Shown here piece by piece: positions 16,859-25,945 of a DNA stretch of 64,000 nt. Within the stretch, counting starts at the first letter, position 1. Each line of letters starts with the position of its first letter. Where the stretch lies: assembly GCA_043392685.1 (NCBI GenBank), contig JBHZGM010000003.1. One strand, written 5' to 3'. Position numbers and translations under genes: made by a program. The DNA is from Metapseudomonas sp043392685 (GTDB lineage Bacteria; Pseudomonadota; Gammaproteobacteria; Pseudomonadales; Pseudomonadaceae). The notes beneath the pieces were generated by a model. It saw only the letters and a list, made by a program, of their open reading frames with translations. It was not told the origin of the DNA and did no database searches.

Positions 16859-17358
16859 TCTGTCGGCTTGCTCCGGTCTCGCTGCTCTTCGCGCTGGGTT
16901 CGGCGCAGGCCGAGGTCTATCGCTGCATCCAGGCCGATGGCGTGGTGCGTTACACCGATCAGGGCTGTGGATCGCTGGAAGCCTCGCGGCCGCTAGCCAG
17001 TCCGGGTTCCGCCGAGCAACTCCTGCAGGCTGCCACGAACGGTTTCGGCCAGTGGGTGGAGCCCCTGCTGGCTGGCGCGGCGCCCTGGAAGCTGCTGTTG
17101 GCGGTCTATCTGTTCATGAGCCTGGTCTGCTTCGTCGCCTACTGGCGCGACAAGCGTTTCGCCGTGGCCGGGGCGCAACGTACGCCCGAAGCCTGTCTCC
17201 ACTTCTACGAACTCCTTGGCGGCTGGCCGGGTGGCCTGCTGGCCCAGCGGCTGATCCGCCACAAGAACCGCAAGGTCGCCTACCAGGTGAAGTTCTGGCT
17301 GATCGTGGCCGTGCACCTGGGGTTGCTGGGGTATTGGCTGCTCCACGGGGCGGGCTGA
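16855..17358 (+). CDS. DUF1294 membrane protein with N-terminal DUF4124-like segment
   Basis: A 167-residue protein that overlaps the helicase stop by 4 bases. Residues 1-19 are a signal-like segment; residues 20-45 (EVYRCIQADGVVRYTDQGC) look like the DUF4124 periplasmic motif with two cysteines. From about residue 75 follow membrane segments and the DUF1294 pattern SLVCFVAYWRDKRFA, HFYELLGGWPGGLLAQ and NRKVAYQVKFWLIV. DUF1294 proteins often also carry a cold-shock domain; here that place is taken by the DUF4124-like part. Function unknown; coupling to the helicase hints at a role in RNA or cold adaptation, which is inference only. Confidence 0.82.
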   Translation: MICRLAPVSLLFALGSAQAEVYRCIQADGVVRYTDQGCGSLEASRPLASPGSAEQLLQAATNGFGQWVEPLLAGAAPWKLLLAVYLFMSLVCFVAYWRDKRFAVAGAQRTPEACLHFYELLGGWPGGLLAQRLIRHKNRKVAYQVKFWLIVAVHLGLLGYWLLHGAG

Positions 17359-17458
17359 TTTCAGCGAGACCCGGCGATTCAGGAGCGGCTTCGACACTCC
17401 ATCAAACCGCTGGTGCGCGCGGCGCACCATTCGGCTCGTCCCGCAGGCCCGCGGGGTC

Positions 17459-17492
17459 GTAGGTTGGTCTGAGCTCAGCGAAGCCCAACGAT
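17459..17492. repeat. GTAGGTTGG-type intergenic repeat (half copy)
   Basis: The stretch CGTAGGTTGGTCTGAGCTCA followed by GCGAAGCCCAACG is a common Pseudomonas intergenic repeat, related to the one at 55366. It fills the gap between convergent genes. Recognised from memory of the genus, not from an alignment. Confidence 0.5.
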
Positions 17493-17508
17493 GCCAGGGC
17501 AGGCGGGC

Positions 17509-18486
17509 TCAGGGCACCAGCATGATTTTCCCATCCCGCTCGCCACCGGCCGCCGCGGCGACGGCTTCCTTGATCCGGCTGATGTCGTAGGTGGCGGCGA
17601 TGCGCGCCTTGAGCTTGCCGTTGGCGATCAGCTGGATCAGTTCGCCGAACAATTGCATCTGTTGCTGCGGCGTGGCCTGGCGGAACCAGCGCGCCAGCCA
17701 GAAGCCCTTCAGGGTCACATCGCGGAACACGAAGGAGCCCGGACTCACCTGGCAGGGTTCGCCGCTCATGCGTCCGTAGTTCACCAGCACGCCACCTTCG
17801 GCGAGGCTGGCTGCGAGATGGTCGGTGGAGGCGCCGCCCACGGCGTCGATGCCCAGCTTCACCGGTGCGCCGCCGGTGGCTTCGCGCACGCGCCTGGCCA
17901 GGTCGGGGCCGTCCACCAGCACGACGTCGCCGCCTTCGGCTTGCACGGTCGCCACCGCCGAGTCGCGGCGCACCACGTTGATGGTTTTCAGGCCGCGGAT
18001 CTTCGCCAGCTGGATCAGGTAGCCGCCGACCCCCGAGTTGGCGGCGTTCTGGATCACCCAGTCGCCCGGTTGCAGGTCGACGAAATCACGCAGCATCAGG
18101 TAGGCGGTGGGCGGATTGACGGTGAGCATCGCCAGTTGCTGCGGATCGGCGCCGGGCAGGGGGATGAGCTGCCTGGCCTCGGCGATCAGATGGGTACGCC
18201 AGGTGCCGCAACCCACCGGCAGCAACACGGTCTGCCCGGGCGCAAGACCGGTGACGTCGGCGGCCACTTCCAGCACCTGGCCCACGCCTTCATTGCCACC
18301 GATGGCGGGCAGCGGCGCCAGCATGCCGTACTCGCCGGTCAGGGTGAGCACATCGGACGGGTTGATCGGCGCCGCCAGCACTTTCACCAGCGCCTGACCA
18401 GCGGCCACGGCTGGCAGCTCGAACTCCACCGCTTCGATCACGTCCTGGGGCACTGGTCCACGGGTCTTGTATTCGGCTTTGAGCAT
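17509..18486 (-). CDS. Zinc-independent MDR oxidoreductase, enoyl thioester reductase-like
   Basis: A 325-residue medium-chain dehydrogenase/reductase. It has an N-terminal GroES-like fold (PINPSDVLTLTGEYG near residues 40-55) and an NADPH-binding domain with NAANSGVGGYLIQLAK near 145-160. The zinc-binding cysteines of alcohol dehydrogenases are absent. PINPSD and the YLMLRDFVDLQPGDWVIQNA pattern are closest to trans-2-enoyl reductase (MECR/Etr) and quinone reductase-like members. The ATG at 18486 has an AGGAG site 7 bases upstream; the longer frame to 18561 has none. Substrate not assigned. Confidence 0.82.
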   Translation of the reverse strand: MLKAEYKTRGPVPQDVIEAVEFELPAVAAGQALVKVLAAPINPSDVLTLTGEYGMLAPLPAIGGNEGVGQVLEVAADVTGLAPGQTVLLPVGCGTWRTHLIAEARQLIPLPGADPQQLAMLTVNPPTAYLMLRDFVDLQPGDWVIQNAANSGVGGYLIQLAKIRGLKTINVVRRDSAVATVQAEGGDVVLVDGPDLARRVREATGGAPVKLGIDAVGGASTDHLAASLAEGGVLVNYGRMSGEPCQVSPGSFVFRDVTLKGFWLARWFRQATPQQQMQLFGELIQLIANGKLKARIAATYDISRIKEAVAAAAGGERDGKIMLVP

Positions 18487-18707
18487 GACGCTTCTCCTGG
18501 CGGCTTGAGGGGAAGTTGAGTCTAGCCCCAGGCGGCCGAGGGTGACTGAATCCTCCGTCATTCCCGTAGCTGATCGGCTGGCGCTGAGAGAACGCTGGAG
18601 GTCGTTCCGGTGGCGGCTCCGGGCAGCGTCTTTGCTAGGTTCGGCGGCGAAGCTGGAGTCGGGGCTTCGTCATGCTCACGCAAGTCATCAAAAGGAATAA
18701 GAAGAAG

Positions 18708-19766
18708 ATGAAGATCGCCAAGACGTTGATGTCCGCTGCACTGTGCCTGGGGCTGGCTGGCGGCGCCCAGGCCGCGACCGAGCTCAAGCACTGGCCGGAG
18801 CCGGCCGCCAAGCAACTGGATGCGTTGATCACCCGGCACGCCAACCAGGGCAACTTCGCCGTATTCGACATGGACAACACCAGCTATCGCTACGACCTGG
18901 AGGAATCCCTGCTGCCATTCCTGGAAATGAAGGGCGTCCTCACCCGCGAGAAGCTCGATCCCTCGCTCAAGCTGATCCCCTTCAAGGATGTGAAGGGACA
19001 CAAGGAAAGCCTCAACAGCTACTACTACCGCCTCTGTGAAGTGGACGACCTGGTCTGCTATCCCTGGGTCGCCCAGGTGTTTTCCGGCTTCACCCTGCGT
19101 GAGCTCAAGGGCTATGTCGACGAGCTGATGGCCTACGGCAAGCCGGTCCCCGCCACCTATTACGAAGGGGACGAGGTAAAGACCATCGAGATCAACCCGC
19201 CGAAGATCTTCACCGGCCAGAAAGAGCTGATGAACAAGCTCAGCGAGAATGGCATCGAGGTCTACATCATTACCGCCGCCCTGGAAGAGCTGGTGCGGAT
19301 GGTCGCCTCGGACCCGAAGTACGGCTACAACGTGAAGCCGGAGAACGTCATCGGCGTCACCACCCTGCTGAAGGACCGCAAGTCCGGCGCCGTGACCACC
19401 AGCCGCAAGCAGATCACCGATGGCAAGTATGACGAGAAGGCCAACCTCGACCTGGAACTGACCCCTTACCTGTGGACGCCGGCTACCTGGATGTCGGGCA
19501 AGTACGCGGCGATCCTCACCTACATCGACGAATGGAAGAAGCCGATCCTCGCCGCTGGCGACACCCCCCTCAGCGACGGCTACATGATGTTCCACGGTAC
19601 GGATGTGGCCAACGGCGGCATCAATCTGTGGATCAACCGCAAGGCCAGGTACATGGATCAGATCAGCGCCATGCAGAAGCGCAATGCCGATGCCCAGGCC
19701 AGGCAGGGCATGCCGGTGACGGCGGACAAGAACTGGATCGTGGTACTGCCCGAAGACATTCAGTGA
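18708..19766 (+). CDS. pchP: Phosphorylcholine phosphatase PchP (HAD superfamily)
   Basis: A 352-residue periplasmic phosphatase that releases choline from phosphorylcholine. Residues 1-23 are a signal peptide (MKIAKTLMSAALCLGLAGG, cut after AQA). HAD motif I is DMDNTS at 54-59 followed by YRYDLEESLLPFLE, as in P. aeruginosa PchP; motif III/IV is LAAGDTPLSDGYMM near residue 285. The ATG at 18708 with an AAGGAA site is preferred over 18672, which would add a lysine-rich extension and lacks a ribosome site. A hairpin follows the stop. PchP acts with phospholipase C in using host or membrane lipids as carbon, nitrogen and phosphorus source. Confidence 0.9.
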   Translation: MKIAKTLMSAALCLGLAGGAQAATELKHWPEPAAKQLDALITRHANQGNFAVFDMDNTSYRYDLEESLLPFLEMKGVLTREKLDPSLKLIPFKDVKGHKESLNSYYYRLCEVDDLVCYPWVAQVFSGFTLRELKGYVDELMAYGKPVPATYYEGDEVKTIEINPPKIFTGQKELMNKLSENGIEVYIITAALEELVRMVASDPKYGYNVKPENVIGVTTLLKDRKSGAVTTSRKQITDGKYDEKANLDLELTPYLWTPATWMSGKYAAILTYIDEWKKPILAAGDTPLSDGYMMFHGTDVANGGINLWINRKARYMDQISAMQKRNADAQARQGMPVTADKNWIVVLPEDIQ

Positions 19767-19780
19767 AGCTTGTCTTCGCG

Positions 19781-19806
19781 AAACGACCGCCTCCGGGCGG
19801 CCGTTT
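19781..19806 (+). terminator. Terminator after pchP
   Basis: Inverted repeat AAACGACCGCC / GGCGGCCGTTT with one mismatch and a 4-base loop, followed by TCCTTT, 14 bases after the stop codon. Confidence 0.75.
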
Positions 19807-19859
19807 CCTTTGGCTATGTCTGCGTCAAGTGTTGCTGGAACCGCTGAGTCAGGCTGATT

Positions 19860-20045
19860 GCCGAGTTCTGCGGACATTTCTGGTTTCGCTCTCCCGGGCG
19901 AGTTCCTTTCTCAAACGCCAGAAAGGAACCAAAGGGCTTGCCCCTGCATCCGGCCCCGGCTGCGCCGGGGTTCCCTCCCTCCATCGTCAGGCGGAACGGA
20001 TATCTGAACCCCCCTGGCCCGAGCGTTCCCTTCAACACTGCAACA
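19860..20045. repeat. Structured intergenic element between pchP and the nuclease-like gene
   Basis: Part of a 430-base gap with no convincing gene. It holds a perfect 10-bp inverted repeat (GTTCCTTTCT at 19902-19911 and AGAAAGGAAC at 19920-19929) and a second hairpin CCCCGGC / GCCGGGG (19954-19970). The text resembles an intergenic element I have seen scattered in many proteobacterial genomes and often mis-annotated as short genes. Function unknown. Confidence 0.5.
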
Positions 20046-20196
20046 GCTAACGCGGCATAGCACTTCCTTGCATGCACTAGAGTCGTTCCTGCCGGCTCGA
20101 TTGGTGAGTCGGGCTGTCATGGCCGGACAGTGATGCCTCACGCGGCTGCTGTTACCCTGCCGGGCCTGGCCTGAACCCCCCGTCATGGAGTGATCG

Positions 20197-21489
20197 ATGA
20201 AGCACCTGGCCCTCGCCCTCAGCCTGAGCCTTGCCGGCCTGCCATCGGCGGCCCTGGCCTGGTCCAATCACGCCCTGGGTACCACCCTGGCGCTGGCGGC
20301 CCTGCCGCAGATCAGGGACGCGCAGCCGGTGCAGGTGGAAAGCCTGGAGTCTTTCCTGGAAGAGGAAGGCGTGGCCCTGGAGCAATTGCTGGACGAGCAG
20401 GAGGAATTCTTCCGCCAGAACCTGCCGGGTTACCCGCAACGGCCCGATGAGCTGCGCTGGCTGCCCACCCATGGTGGTGACCGCCGCAAGGCCTTCCTGA
20501 CGGCGCTGCGGGTGAATCCCGAAATCAAGCTGGCCTACTTCGTCCAGGCCCTGCCGGGGATGGACTGGAGCAACCGTACGGTCCTGGATGCCTTCGAGGT
20601 GCTGGTGTTCCGCAAACTCGGCCTGTGGCGCGAATGGCGTTTCTACCAGGTGCAGCCCGGCGAGACGCTGCCCGCCCTGGCGGTCGTCGCCAGCGCCGCC
20701 GATGAGCCGGACTACGGCCATGACATCAACCTGTTCAGCGACAATCCGGGAGAAGCCGGTGCCCGCTACAACTTCGGCAAGCAGCCCTTCGGCGACGCGC
20801 GCTTCGAGTACTCCTCCCAGGCGCCGTTCCATATCGGCTATTACCACGAGAATGAACTCATCTTCCGCGCCGCGCCCTACCTGGCGCGCACCTACCCTGA
20901 AGTGCGAGTCCACCAGTACCTGGGGCTGGCGCGCTTCGCCTTCGAGAGCGGCCATCCGTACTGGGGCTATCGCTTCCTCGGCTGGGGCCTGCATTACATC
21001 CAGGACCTGACCCAGCCCTACCACGCCAAGGTCCTGCCGGGACACGGCACACCCGCGCTGATCTGGATCGCCCTGAAGGCTGCCGTCGGCCTGGACAGCG
21101 ACAAGCTGGCGGCCATCGAGCAGGTAGCCAACCGGCACACCGAAGTGGAGCAGTACCAGGCCGACTGGCTGCGCAAGCTGCTGCGCGAGGGACGTAACGA
21201 CAGTCCGCTGCTGCGGGCCTATGCCGACAGCCGCACGGACGCCGACTATCCACCCTTCAATGGCAAGTCGCTGCGCCGCGTAGTATCCCGGGAGTCCTAC
21301 GAGGCAGCCGACGACTTCGACGCTCGCATCGGCCATTGGCTGGCGGGAGGGCAGACACCGATGGGGTTCAGCCAGGGCAACCAGCTCGCGCCATTGCCCG
21401 ACGATGTCCAGCTGGACCAGGCGCTGGTGCGGCTGATCCGCCACTTCGGCGCCCACAGCCGCAACGCCACCCGGGCCACCATCCCCTAA
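20197..21489 (+). CDS. Secreted phospholipase C / P1 nuclease-fold protein
   Basis: A 430-residue exported protein. Residues 1-21 are a signal peptide cut before Trp22: the mature chain would begin WSNHALG, and an N-terminal tryptophan whose amino group binds zinc is typical of the S1/P1 nuclease and bacterial phospholipase C fold. The zinc motif HYIQDLTQPYHAK near residues 266-278 supports this. An AATGGAG-like site precedes the ATG. The N-terminal helical part (residues 45-75) is rich in glutamate. Whether it cleaves nucleic acid or lipid is open. It lies after pchP, which uses a phospholipase C product, so lipid is attractive but unproven. Confidence 0.78.
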   Translation: MKHLALALSLSLAGLPSAALAWSNHALGTTLALAALPQIRDAQPVQVESLESFLEEEGVALEQLLDEQEEFFRQNLPGYPQRPDELRWLPTHGGDRRKAFLTALRVNPEIKLAYFVQALPGMDWSNRTVLDAFEVLVFRKLGLWREWRFYQVQPGETLPALAVVASAADEPDYGHDINLFSDNPGEAGARYNFGKQPFGDARFEYSSQAPFHIGYYHENELIFRAAPYLARTYPEVRVHQYLGLARFAFESGHPYWGYRFLGWGLHYIQDLTQPYHAKVLPGHGTPALIWIALKAAVGLDSDKLAAIEQVANRHTEVEQYQADWLRKLLREGRNDSPLLRAYADSRTDADYPPFNGKSLRRVVSRESYEAADDFDARIGHWLAGGQTPMGFSQGNQLAPLPDDVQLDQALVRLIRHFGAHSRNATRATIP

Positions 21490-21635
21490 AAGATGCGAGG
21501 CCGTGGGATATCAATGGATCATGGGGTAACAGCTCTGTCTGAGACGCTTCGAATGTTCGCAAGCGCGAGATGGCGCCGACCCGGTCTGAGGCGACTGGGG
21601 CGTCATTTCGGCGCCCCGTTGTTCAGTGGTGTTGT

Positions 21636-23951
21636 TCAGTGGTACTGCTGCAACCTCAGCTCGGTGCCTTCAGGCTCATCACCCGCATCTTCCCGCTCGG
21701 TTTCCAGGGCGTCCTGCTGCCGGGCCAACAGGCCGAAGAGGGAGGTGATGGGGTGCTGCGGGCGTTTCTGCGCCACCTGGGCATTGGCCTCGGTGGCCAG
21801 CGGCAGCGGTTCGGTGGTGACGCGGAAGTCGCTGATCTCGATCTCGCCACGCCCCTCGGCCAGCAGGTGGAAGGAGAACGCCTTGCGCGCTTCCGGGTTG
21901 TCGAAAGCGAAGTTCACCTGCAGCGGCTTGCCCTGCTCGAGCAGCGGCATTTCGGGAATCGGCAGCGCCACGTCACGCTCGAACTCCTTGGCCTTGAGCC
22001 GCAACCGGGCACCCTGTTTGTCCATGCGCAGCACCTTGATGGTCATCTGCACGCTGGTGCGGCTGTGCTTCGGCAGTTCCATGTACTGGGCGCCGATCAG
22101 GTTATCCGCCCAGTCATCCCGGGCCTTCTCCTTGAGGCGGATACGATCGTGGGTGGCGAACTGGTATTCCTGGTCGAGGTTGCCGCCCTGCAGGGACTGA
22201 TCCAGAAGCGATGCACGCTGGGCGACCAGGCGCGCCTTCTTGCCGCTGAAGCTGCCCAGGTAACGGGCTTCGTCGGCGATGAATCCTTCGCTCTGGTAGC
22301 TCCGGCAGACCTGGCGGAAATCGCATTCGGTGAAGGTGTCCTCGCCATCGTGGTAGCGCAGCTTGCCGTTGGTGTAGGACATGATCTGGCGGCCGCTTTC
22401 GTAGTCGCGGAACAGCGAACGGCCGGCAAGGTTCTGCGGCACGGGGTAGCCGAAGTAGTCGAGGATGGAGGCGGTCAGGTCGACATGGCCGTATACGCCG
22501 CTCTTGACTGGCGGCAGCGCGGCCTGCTCGGGCGCCAGCACCAGGTTGAAGCCCCAGGCGGAGGCGAGGCGGACGTTCTCGAGGCCGTGGGATTCGTCGG
22601 AGGTGACGATTACCAGGGTGTCCTTCAGCACGCCCTGTTTTTCCAGGCCGGAGAGGAAGGCGTCCACGGCGTCATCCAGGTAGGCGATGGCGGCTTTCTT
22701 CGCGTCCGGGTAGCGCATCAGGTAGTCGGCCGGGGCCGAGTAGGGCTGGTGGGTACCGACGGTGAGCAGGGTGAGCATCCACGGCTGCTTCTGGCGGCGC
22801 AGTTGCTTCACGTAGGCTTGCGCGCCCTCGAAGAAGGCCTTGTCGTCCATGCCCCAGGGGAATTCCAGGTAGGCCTTGTTGCGGAACCAGTTGCGCCCCT
22901 GGGTCTTGTCGAAGCCCATCTGCGGCATGATCTTGTCCTTGGCCATGAAGCGCAGCCCGGCACCCTGCAGGAAGTGGGTGCTGAAACCGTGTTGGTGCAT
23001 CTGCGAAGGCAGGCAGGCCTTGGCCCGCGCCGGGTTGTTCAGCAGTTCCAGCCCCTTGGGCGTGCCGGAGTCCAGCTTGCTGTAGTCGCCGCAGAGCATG
23101 GCGTACAGGCCGCGGATGGTCTGGTGGCTGTGCAGCACATAGTCCGGCGTGGTCATGGCGCGCTCGGCCCAGGCGCTGAGCTTGGGCATCAGCGAGTCCT
23201 GGTAGCTGCTGTTGATCGCGGCGCGGTTGGCGGCGATGTAGGCCCCGGGAATGCCTTCCAGGGTAATCACCAGGACGTTGCGCGCATGGCCGGGGCCGGC
23301 GAGCAGGGGCGTGCCGCTGAGGTCCAGGCGCGCCAGGCCGGCGATGTCCGGCGGCACTTCCGGCTGGTCGCCGTCGAGCCAGTCTTCGAGCGCCAGCTGG
23401 CCGCTGCTGGCGGCGCTGGCCAGCAGCTTGTGCGGCAGGTTGAACTGCTTCCACTGGTCGGCCTCGCTGGGCTGCACCGATTGCAGGGTGACGTACCCGA
23501 CCAGCAGCGCGGCCGGCGTGGCGAACCATTTCCAGTTCAGCGGAGCGTGCCGGCGCCGCCAGCACAGCAGGCAGGCCAGGATGCTGGCAGCCAGCGCCAG
23601 GCCCAGGTAGGGATGGGCGATGCCGCCGCCCTGGGTGGAATGGCTGACGAATTGCGGGTCGAGCAGGTACTTCAGGTCACTTGGTTCCGGCATGCGGCCG
23701 ACGGCGCCGACCAGTTCGGCATTGCCGAGGATCATCACGCTCCACAGCAGCATCAGCGGCAACGCCAGCCACAGCGAGCGGCCGTAGAGCAGCAGGATCA
23801 GGAAACTGCCGAATACGAGGTCGGAGAGGTAGCCGAAGGGGGTGGACCAGTCCAGCCAATAGCGGCTGGCGAGGGGAATCACCAGGAACAGCACGCCGAG
23901 CGTTGCCAGAGATAGGGATTGTGACAGCCAGCGGCTGCTGGATAAGCGCAC
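21636..23951 (-). CDS. LTA synthase-like membrane sulfatase/phosphoglycerol transferase
   Basis: A 771-residue protein with five N-terminal membrane segments (residues 12-160) and a large periplasmic alkaline-phosphatase-fold domain. The metal ligand Glu232 lies in VLVITLEGIPG, the probable nucleophile Thr278 in HSHQTIRGLYAM, and VTSDESHGLEN near residue 440 carries further ligands. This is the LtaS/OpgB/Cps-type architecture. A C-terminal extension from about residue 600, of mixed charge, is unlike LtaS proper. In Gram-negatives such enzymes add phosphoglycerol to periplasmic glucans or modify surface sugars. It is monocistronic. Confidence 0.87.
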   Translation of the reverse strand: MRLSSSRWLSQSLSLATLGVLFLVIPLASRYWLDWSTPFGYLSDLVFGSFLILLLYGRSLWLALPLMLLWSVMILGNAELVGAVGRMPEPSDLKYLLDPQFVSHSTQGGGIAHPYLGLALAASILACLLCWRRRHAPLNWKWFATPAALLVGYVTLQSVQPSEADQWKQFNLPHKLLASAASSGQLALEDWLDGDQPEVPPDIAGLARLDLSGTPLLAGPGHARNVLVITLEGIPGAYIAANRAAINSSYQDSLMPKLSAWAERAMTTPDYVLHSHQTIRGLYAMLCGDYSKLDSGTPKGLELLNNPARAKACLPSQMHQHGFSTHFLQGAGLRFMAKDKIMPQMGFDKTQGRNWFRNKAYLEFPWGMDDKAFFEGAQAYVKQLRRQKQPWMLTLLTVGTHQPYSAPADYLMRYPDAKKAAIAYLDDAVDAFLSGLEKQGVLKDTLVIVTSDESHGLENVRLASAWGFNLVLAPEQAALPPVKSGVYGHVDLTASILDYFGYPVPQNLAGRSLFRDYESGRQIMSYTNGKLRYHDGEDTFTECDFRQVCRSYQSEGFIADEARYLGSFSGKKARLVAQRASLLDQSLQGGNLDQEYQFATHDRIRLKEKARDDWADNLIGAQYMELPKHSRTSVQMTIKVLRMDKQGARLRLKAKEFERDVALPIPEMPLLEQGKPLQVNFAFDNPEARKAFSFHLLAEGRGEIEISDFRVTTEPLPLATEANAQVAQKRPQHPITSLFGLLARQQDALETEREDAGDEPEGTELRLQQYH

Positions 23952-24222
23952 AGGAACTCCTGAGATGTGACAGCGAGAATCCGTTGGGTGATGCCGGAAT
24001 ACATGAAGGTCGCGCGTACGACGACATGATTCTGAAACATCGTTGTGCTAGCGACCAGTAGACAGTTTTGCAGATTGAAAATTCAGGCGGGCCTTTGCGG
24101 CTGGTCCGGCGATGAAAGGCGTGTTTGACAGGCTTCGTGATACCGGCGCCGGATGCCCGCGCTCGTGGTTAGCCGGCCGGCCAGCAGGTAGAATGCCGCT
24201 TCGAATTTCAGAGGTAGCGAAG

Positions 24223-25059
24223 ATGGCACTGTTCGGGCGTTTCAATTCACTTCAGGTGGCCAAGCACACCGACTTCGGTCTGTACCTGGATGGCGGCCCG
24301 GATGGCGAAATCCTCCTGCCGAAGCGGTATGTGCCCAAGGACCAGCCCACCGAAGTGGGCGACTGGCTGAACGTCTTCCTCTACCTGGACAGCGAAGACC
24401 GTCCGGTGGCCACCACCCTCAAGCCCAAGGTCCAGGTCGGCGGCTTCGCCAGCCTCAAGGTGGTGGAGATCAACCGCATCGGCCTGTTCCTCGACTGGGG
24501 CCTGCCCAAGGACCTGCTGCTGCCGCATTCGGAAGAGAAGCGACCGTTGCAGGTCGGCGACTATTGCGTGGTGCATGTCTATCTCGACAAGCGTACCCGC
24601 CGCATCACCGCCACGGCCCGGCTGGACCGCTACCTGGACCAGACTCCGCCGCGCTACAAGACGGGCCAGGAAGTCGACCTGCTGGTGGTGGAGAAGACCG
24701 ATCTCGGCTTCAAGGCGATCATCGACGGCAAGCACTGGGGCCTGATCCACAAGAACGAAGTGTTCAAGTTCGTGCGCAGCGGCATGCGCGAGAAGGGCTA
24801 CATCAAGGAAATCCGTGCCGACGGCAAGGTCAGCCTGAGTCTGCAGCCCGTGGGTACGGAGGCGGTCAGTAGCCTGGGCGAGCAGATCATCGCCGCGCTG
24901 CGTGCCGAAGGCGGGATGCTGAAACTGTCCGACAAGAGCCCGCCCGAACTGATCAGCCAGCGCTTCGGCGTCAGCAAGGGCAATTTCAAGAAGGCGATCG
25001 GCGGCCTCTACAAGCAGGGGCTGATCCGCATCGAAGAGGATCGCATCGAACTGCTCTGA
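24223..25059 (+). CDS. CvfB/S1-like RNA-binding protein
   Basis: A 278-residue cytoplasmic protein starting MALFGRFNSLQVAKHTDFGL, with GAGG 8 bases upstream; this ATG is preferred to 24112, which has no ribosome site. Three S1-like beta-barrel repeats are visible, each with a FGLYLDGG / GLFLDWG / LGFKAIIDGKHWGLIH pattern, and the C-terminus (KLSDKSPPELISQRFGVSKG then FKKAIGGLYKQGLI) is a winged helix. This matches the CvfB family, whose Staphylococcus member controls virulence genes after transcription. Role in Pseudomonas not established. Confidence 0.88.
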   Translation: MALFGRFNSLQVAKHTDFGLYLDGGPDGEILLPKRYVPKDQPTEVGDWLNVFLYLDSEDRPVATTLKPKVQVGGFASLKVVEINRIGLFLDWGLPKDLLLPHSEEKRPLQVGDYCVVHVYLDKRTRRITATARLDRYLDQTPPRYKTGQEVDLLVVEKTDLGFKAIIDGKHWGLIHKNEVFKFVRSGMREKGYIKEIRADGKVSLSLQPVGTEAVSSLGEQIIAALRAEGGMLKLSDKSPPELISQRFGVSKGNFKKAIGGLYKQGLIRIEEDRIELL

Positions 25060-25314
25060 TCTCCCTGCAGGCCGTGCCTGGCGCGGCATTGCATGCAAGG
25101 CCCCTGGCCCGGCGCGCACCCGGGTCGGGGGGTTTGCCTTTCAGCGGCCTTGCAAATTGCACGCTGCAAATCACCGGAATCGTGCGCAATGCATGGAAAA
25201 AGTTGAAAAAAATTTCGCAACCAACTGATTTATTTGGCGTTTCTGTTGTCAAAGCGCAGGCATGCACGCTGCAAGCGGGGTGCAGGAGCAATCACTTTTC
25301 TGGGAGAGAAAGAC

Positions 25315-25575
25315 ATGGATCTGGATTTTGACAAGCTGATCAGCGCCTTTCCGGAATACGAGCTGAGCACCAAGGCTCGGCCAGATGGTGGCTTTGTGCT
25401 GACCCTGGAGCGCGATGGGAAATTCTTCCAGCGCGTGGTGGCGGTGACGGCGCAGCTGGATTGGTTGATCAGCACGCTCAAGCGCGACCTGGCGCTGGAG
25501 CATGGCGAGGTTCCGCCGGTGGAATCGCTGAAGGTGCTTCATCGAAGGCCTCTGCCGCGCTACCTGCGCGCCTGA
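25315..25575 (+). CDS. DUF3509-like small protein
   Basis: An 86-residue soluble protein starting MDLDFDKLISAFPEYELSTK. The ATG at 25315 has a TGGGAGAG site; the frame extends to 25234 without one. The pattern RPDGGFVLTLERDGKFFQRVV is that of the Pseudomonas DUF3509 family as I recall it, small proteins of unknown function often under regulatory control. The 255 bases upstream hold no gene and include an AT-rich segment around 25190-25250 that could be its promoter. It converges on a lipoprotein gene across a hairpin. Confidence 0.75.
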   Translation: MDLDFDKLISAFPEYELSTKARPDGGFVLTLERDGKFFQRVVAVTAQLDWLISTLKRDLALEHGEVPPVESLKVLHRRPLPRYLRA

Positions 25576-25583
25576 GGCCAGCA

Positions 25584-25607
25584 CGCCGCGACAGGGATAT
25601 CGCGGCG
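25584..25607. terminator. Hairpin between convergent genes
   Basis: Perfect 8-bp inverted repeat CGCCGCGA / TCGCGGCG with an 8-base loop, 9 bases after one stop and 15 bases from the other. There is no T run, so a bidirectional terminator is only probable. Confidence 0.5.
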
Positions 25608-25621
25608 GGAATGGCCGGGGA

Positions 25622-25945
25622 TCAGGTCTCGATCCCGGAAGGAGGCAGCATGGCGTCCTCTTCCTTGCCCTCATTCTTGTGCGACGGCGCGCGTGGTGCC
25701 TGCCCGCGGGCTTCGTCCTGCTTCTGTTCGCCCAGTAGTGCCTTGGCCGAAGCCTGGACTTCGTCCACTTTCTTGTTCAATTCGTTGACCGCTTCGCCAA
25801 TGGCTTCCCGGACGATCTCCTGGGCGGCCGCCTCGGCTTTTTCCGCCAGCTTGTTGGCCGACTCCTCGACCAGGTCGCAGCCGGCGAGACTCGCCAGCAG
25901 GCCGGCGCCGAGCAGCAGGGCGGTGAGGCGGGGGACGGGTTTCAT
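25622..25945 (-). CDS. Small coiled-coil lipoprotein
   Basis: A 107-residue lipoprotein. Residues 1-22 are a lipoprotein signal with the lipobox LAGC ending at Cys23, followed by aspartate, which may favour inner-membrane retention. Residues 25-75 are an alanine- and glutamate-rich helix with heptad spacing (SANKLAEKAEAAAQEIVREA), probably a coiled coil. The last 30 residues are charged and disordered. Function unknown. It is monocistronic and followed by nothing on its strand. Confidence 0.75.
   Translation of the reverse strand: MKPVPRLTALLLGAGLLASLAGCDLVEESANKLAEKAEAAAQEIVREAIGEAVNELNKKVDEVQASAKALLGEQKQDEARGQAPRAPSHKNEGKEEDAMLPPSGIET

Noticed and set aside
21570..23915. 781-codon open frame on the plus strand
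   Set aside because: Exactly antisense to the LTA-synthase-like gene, with Gly/Val/Gln-rich shadow composition.
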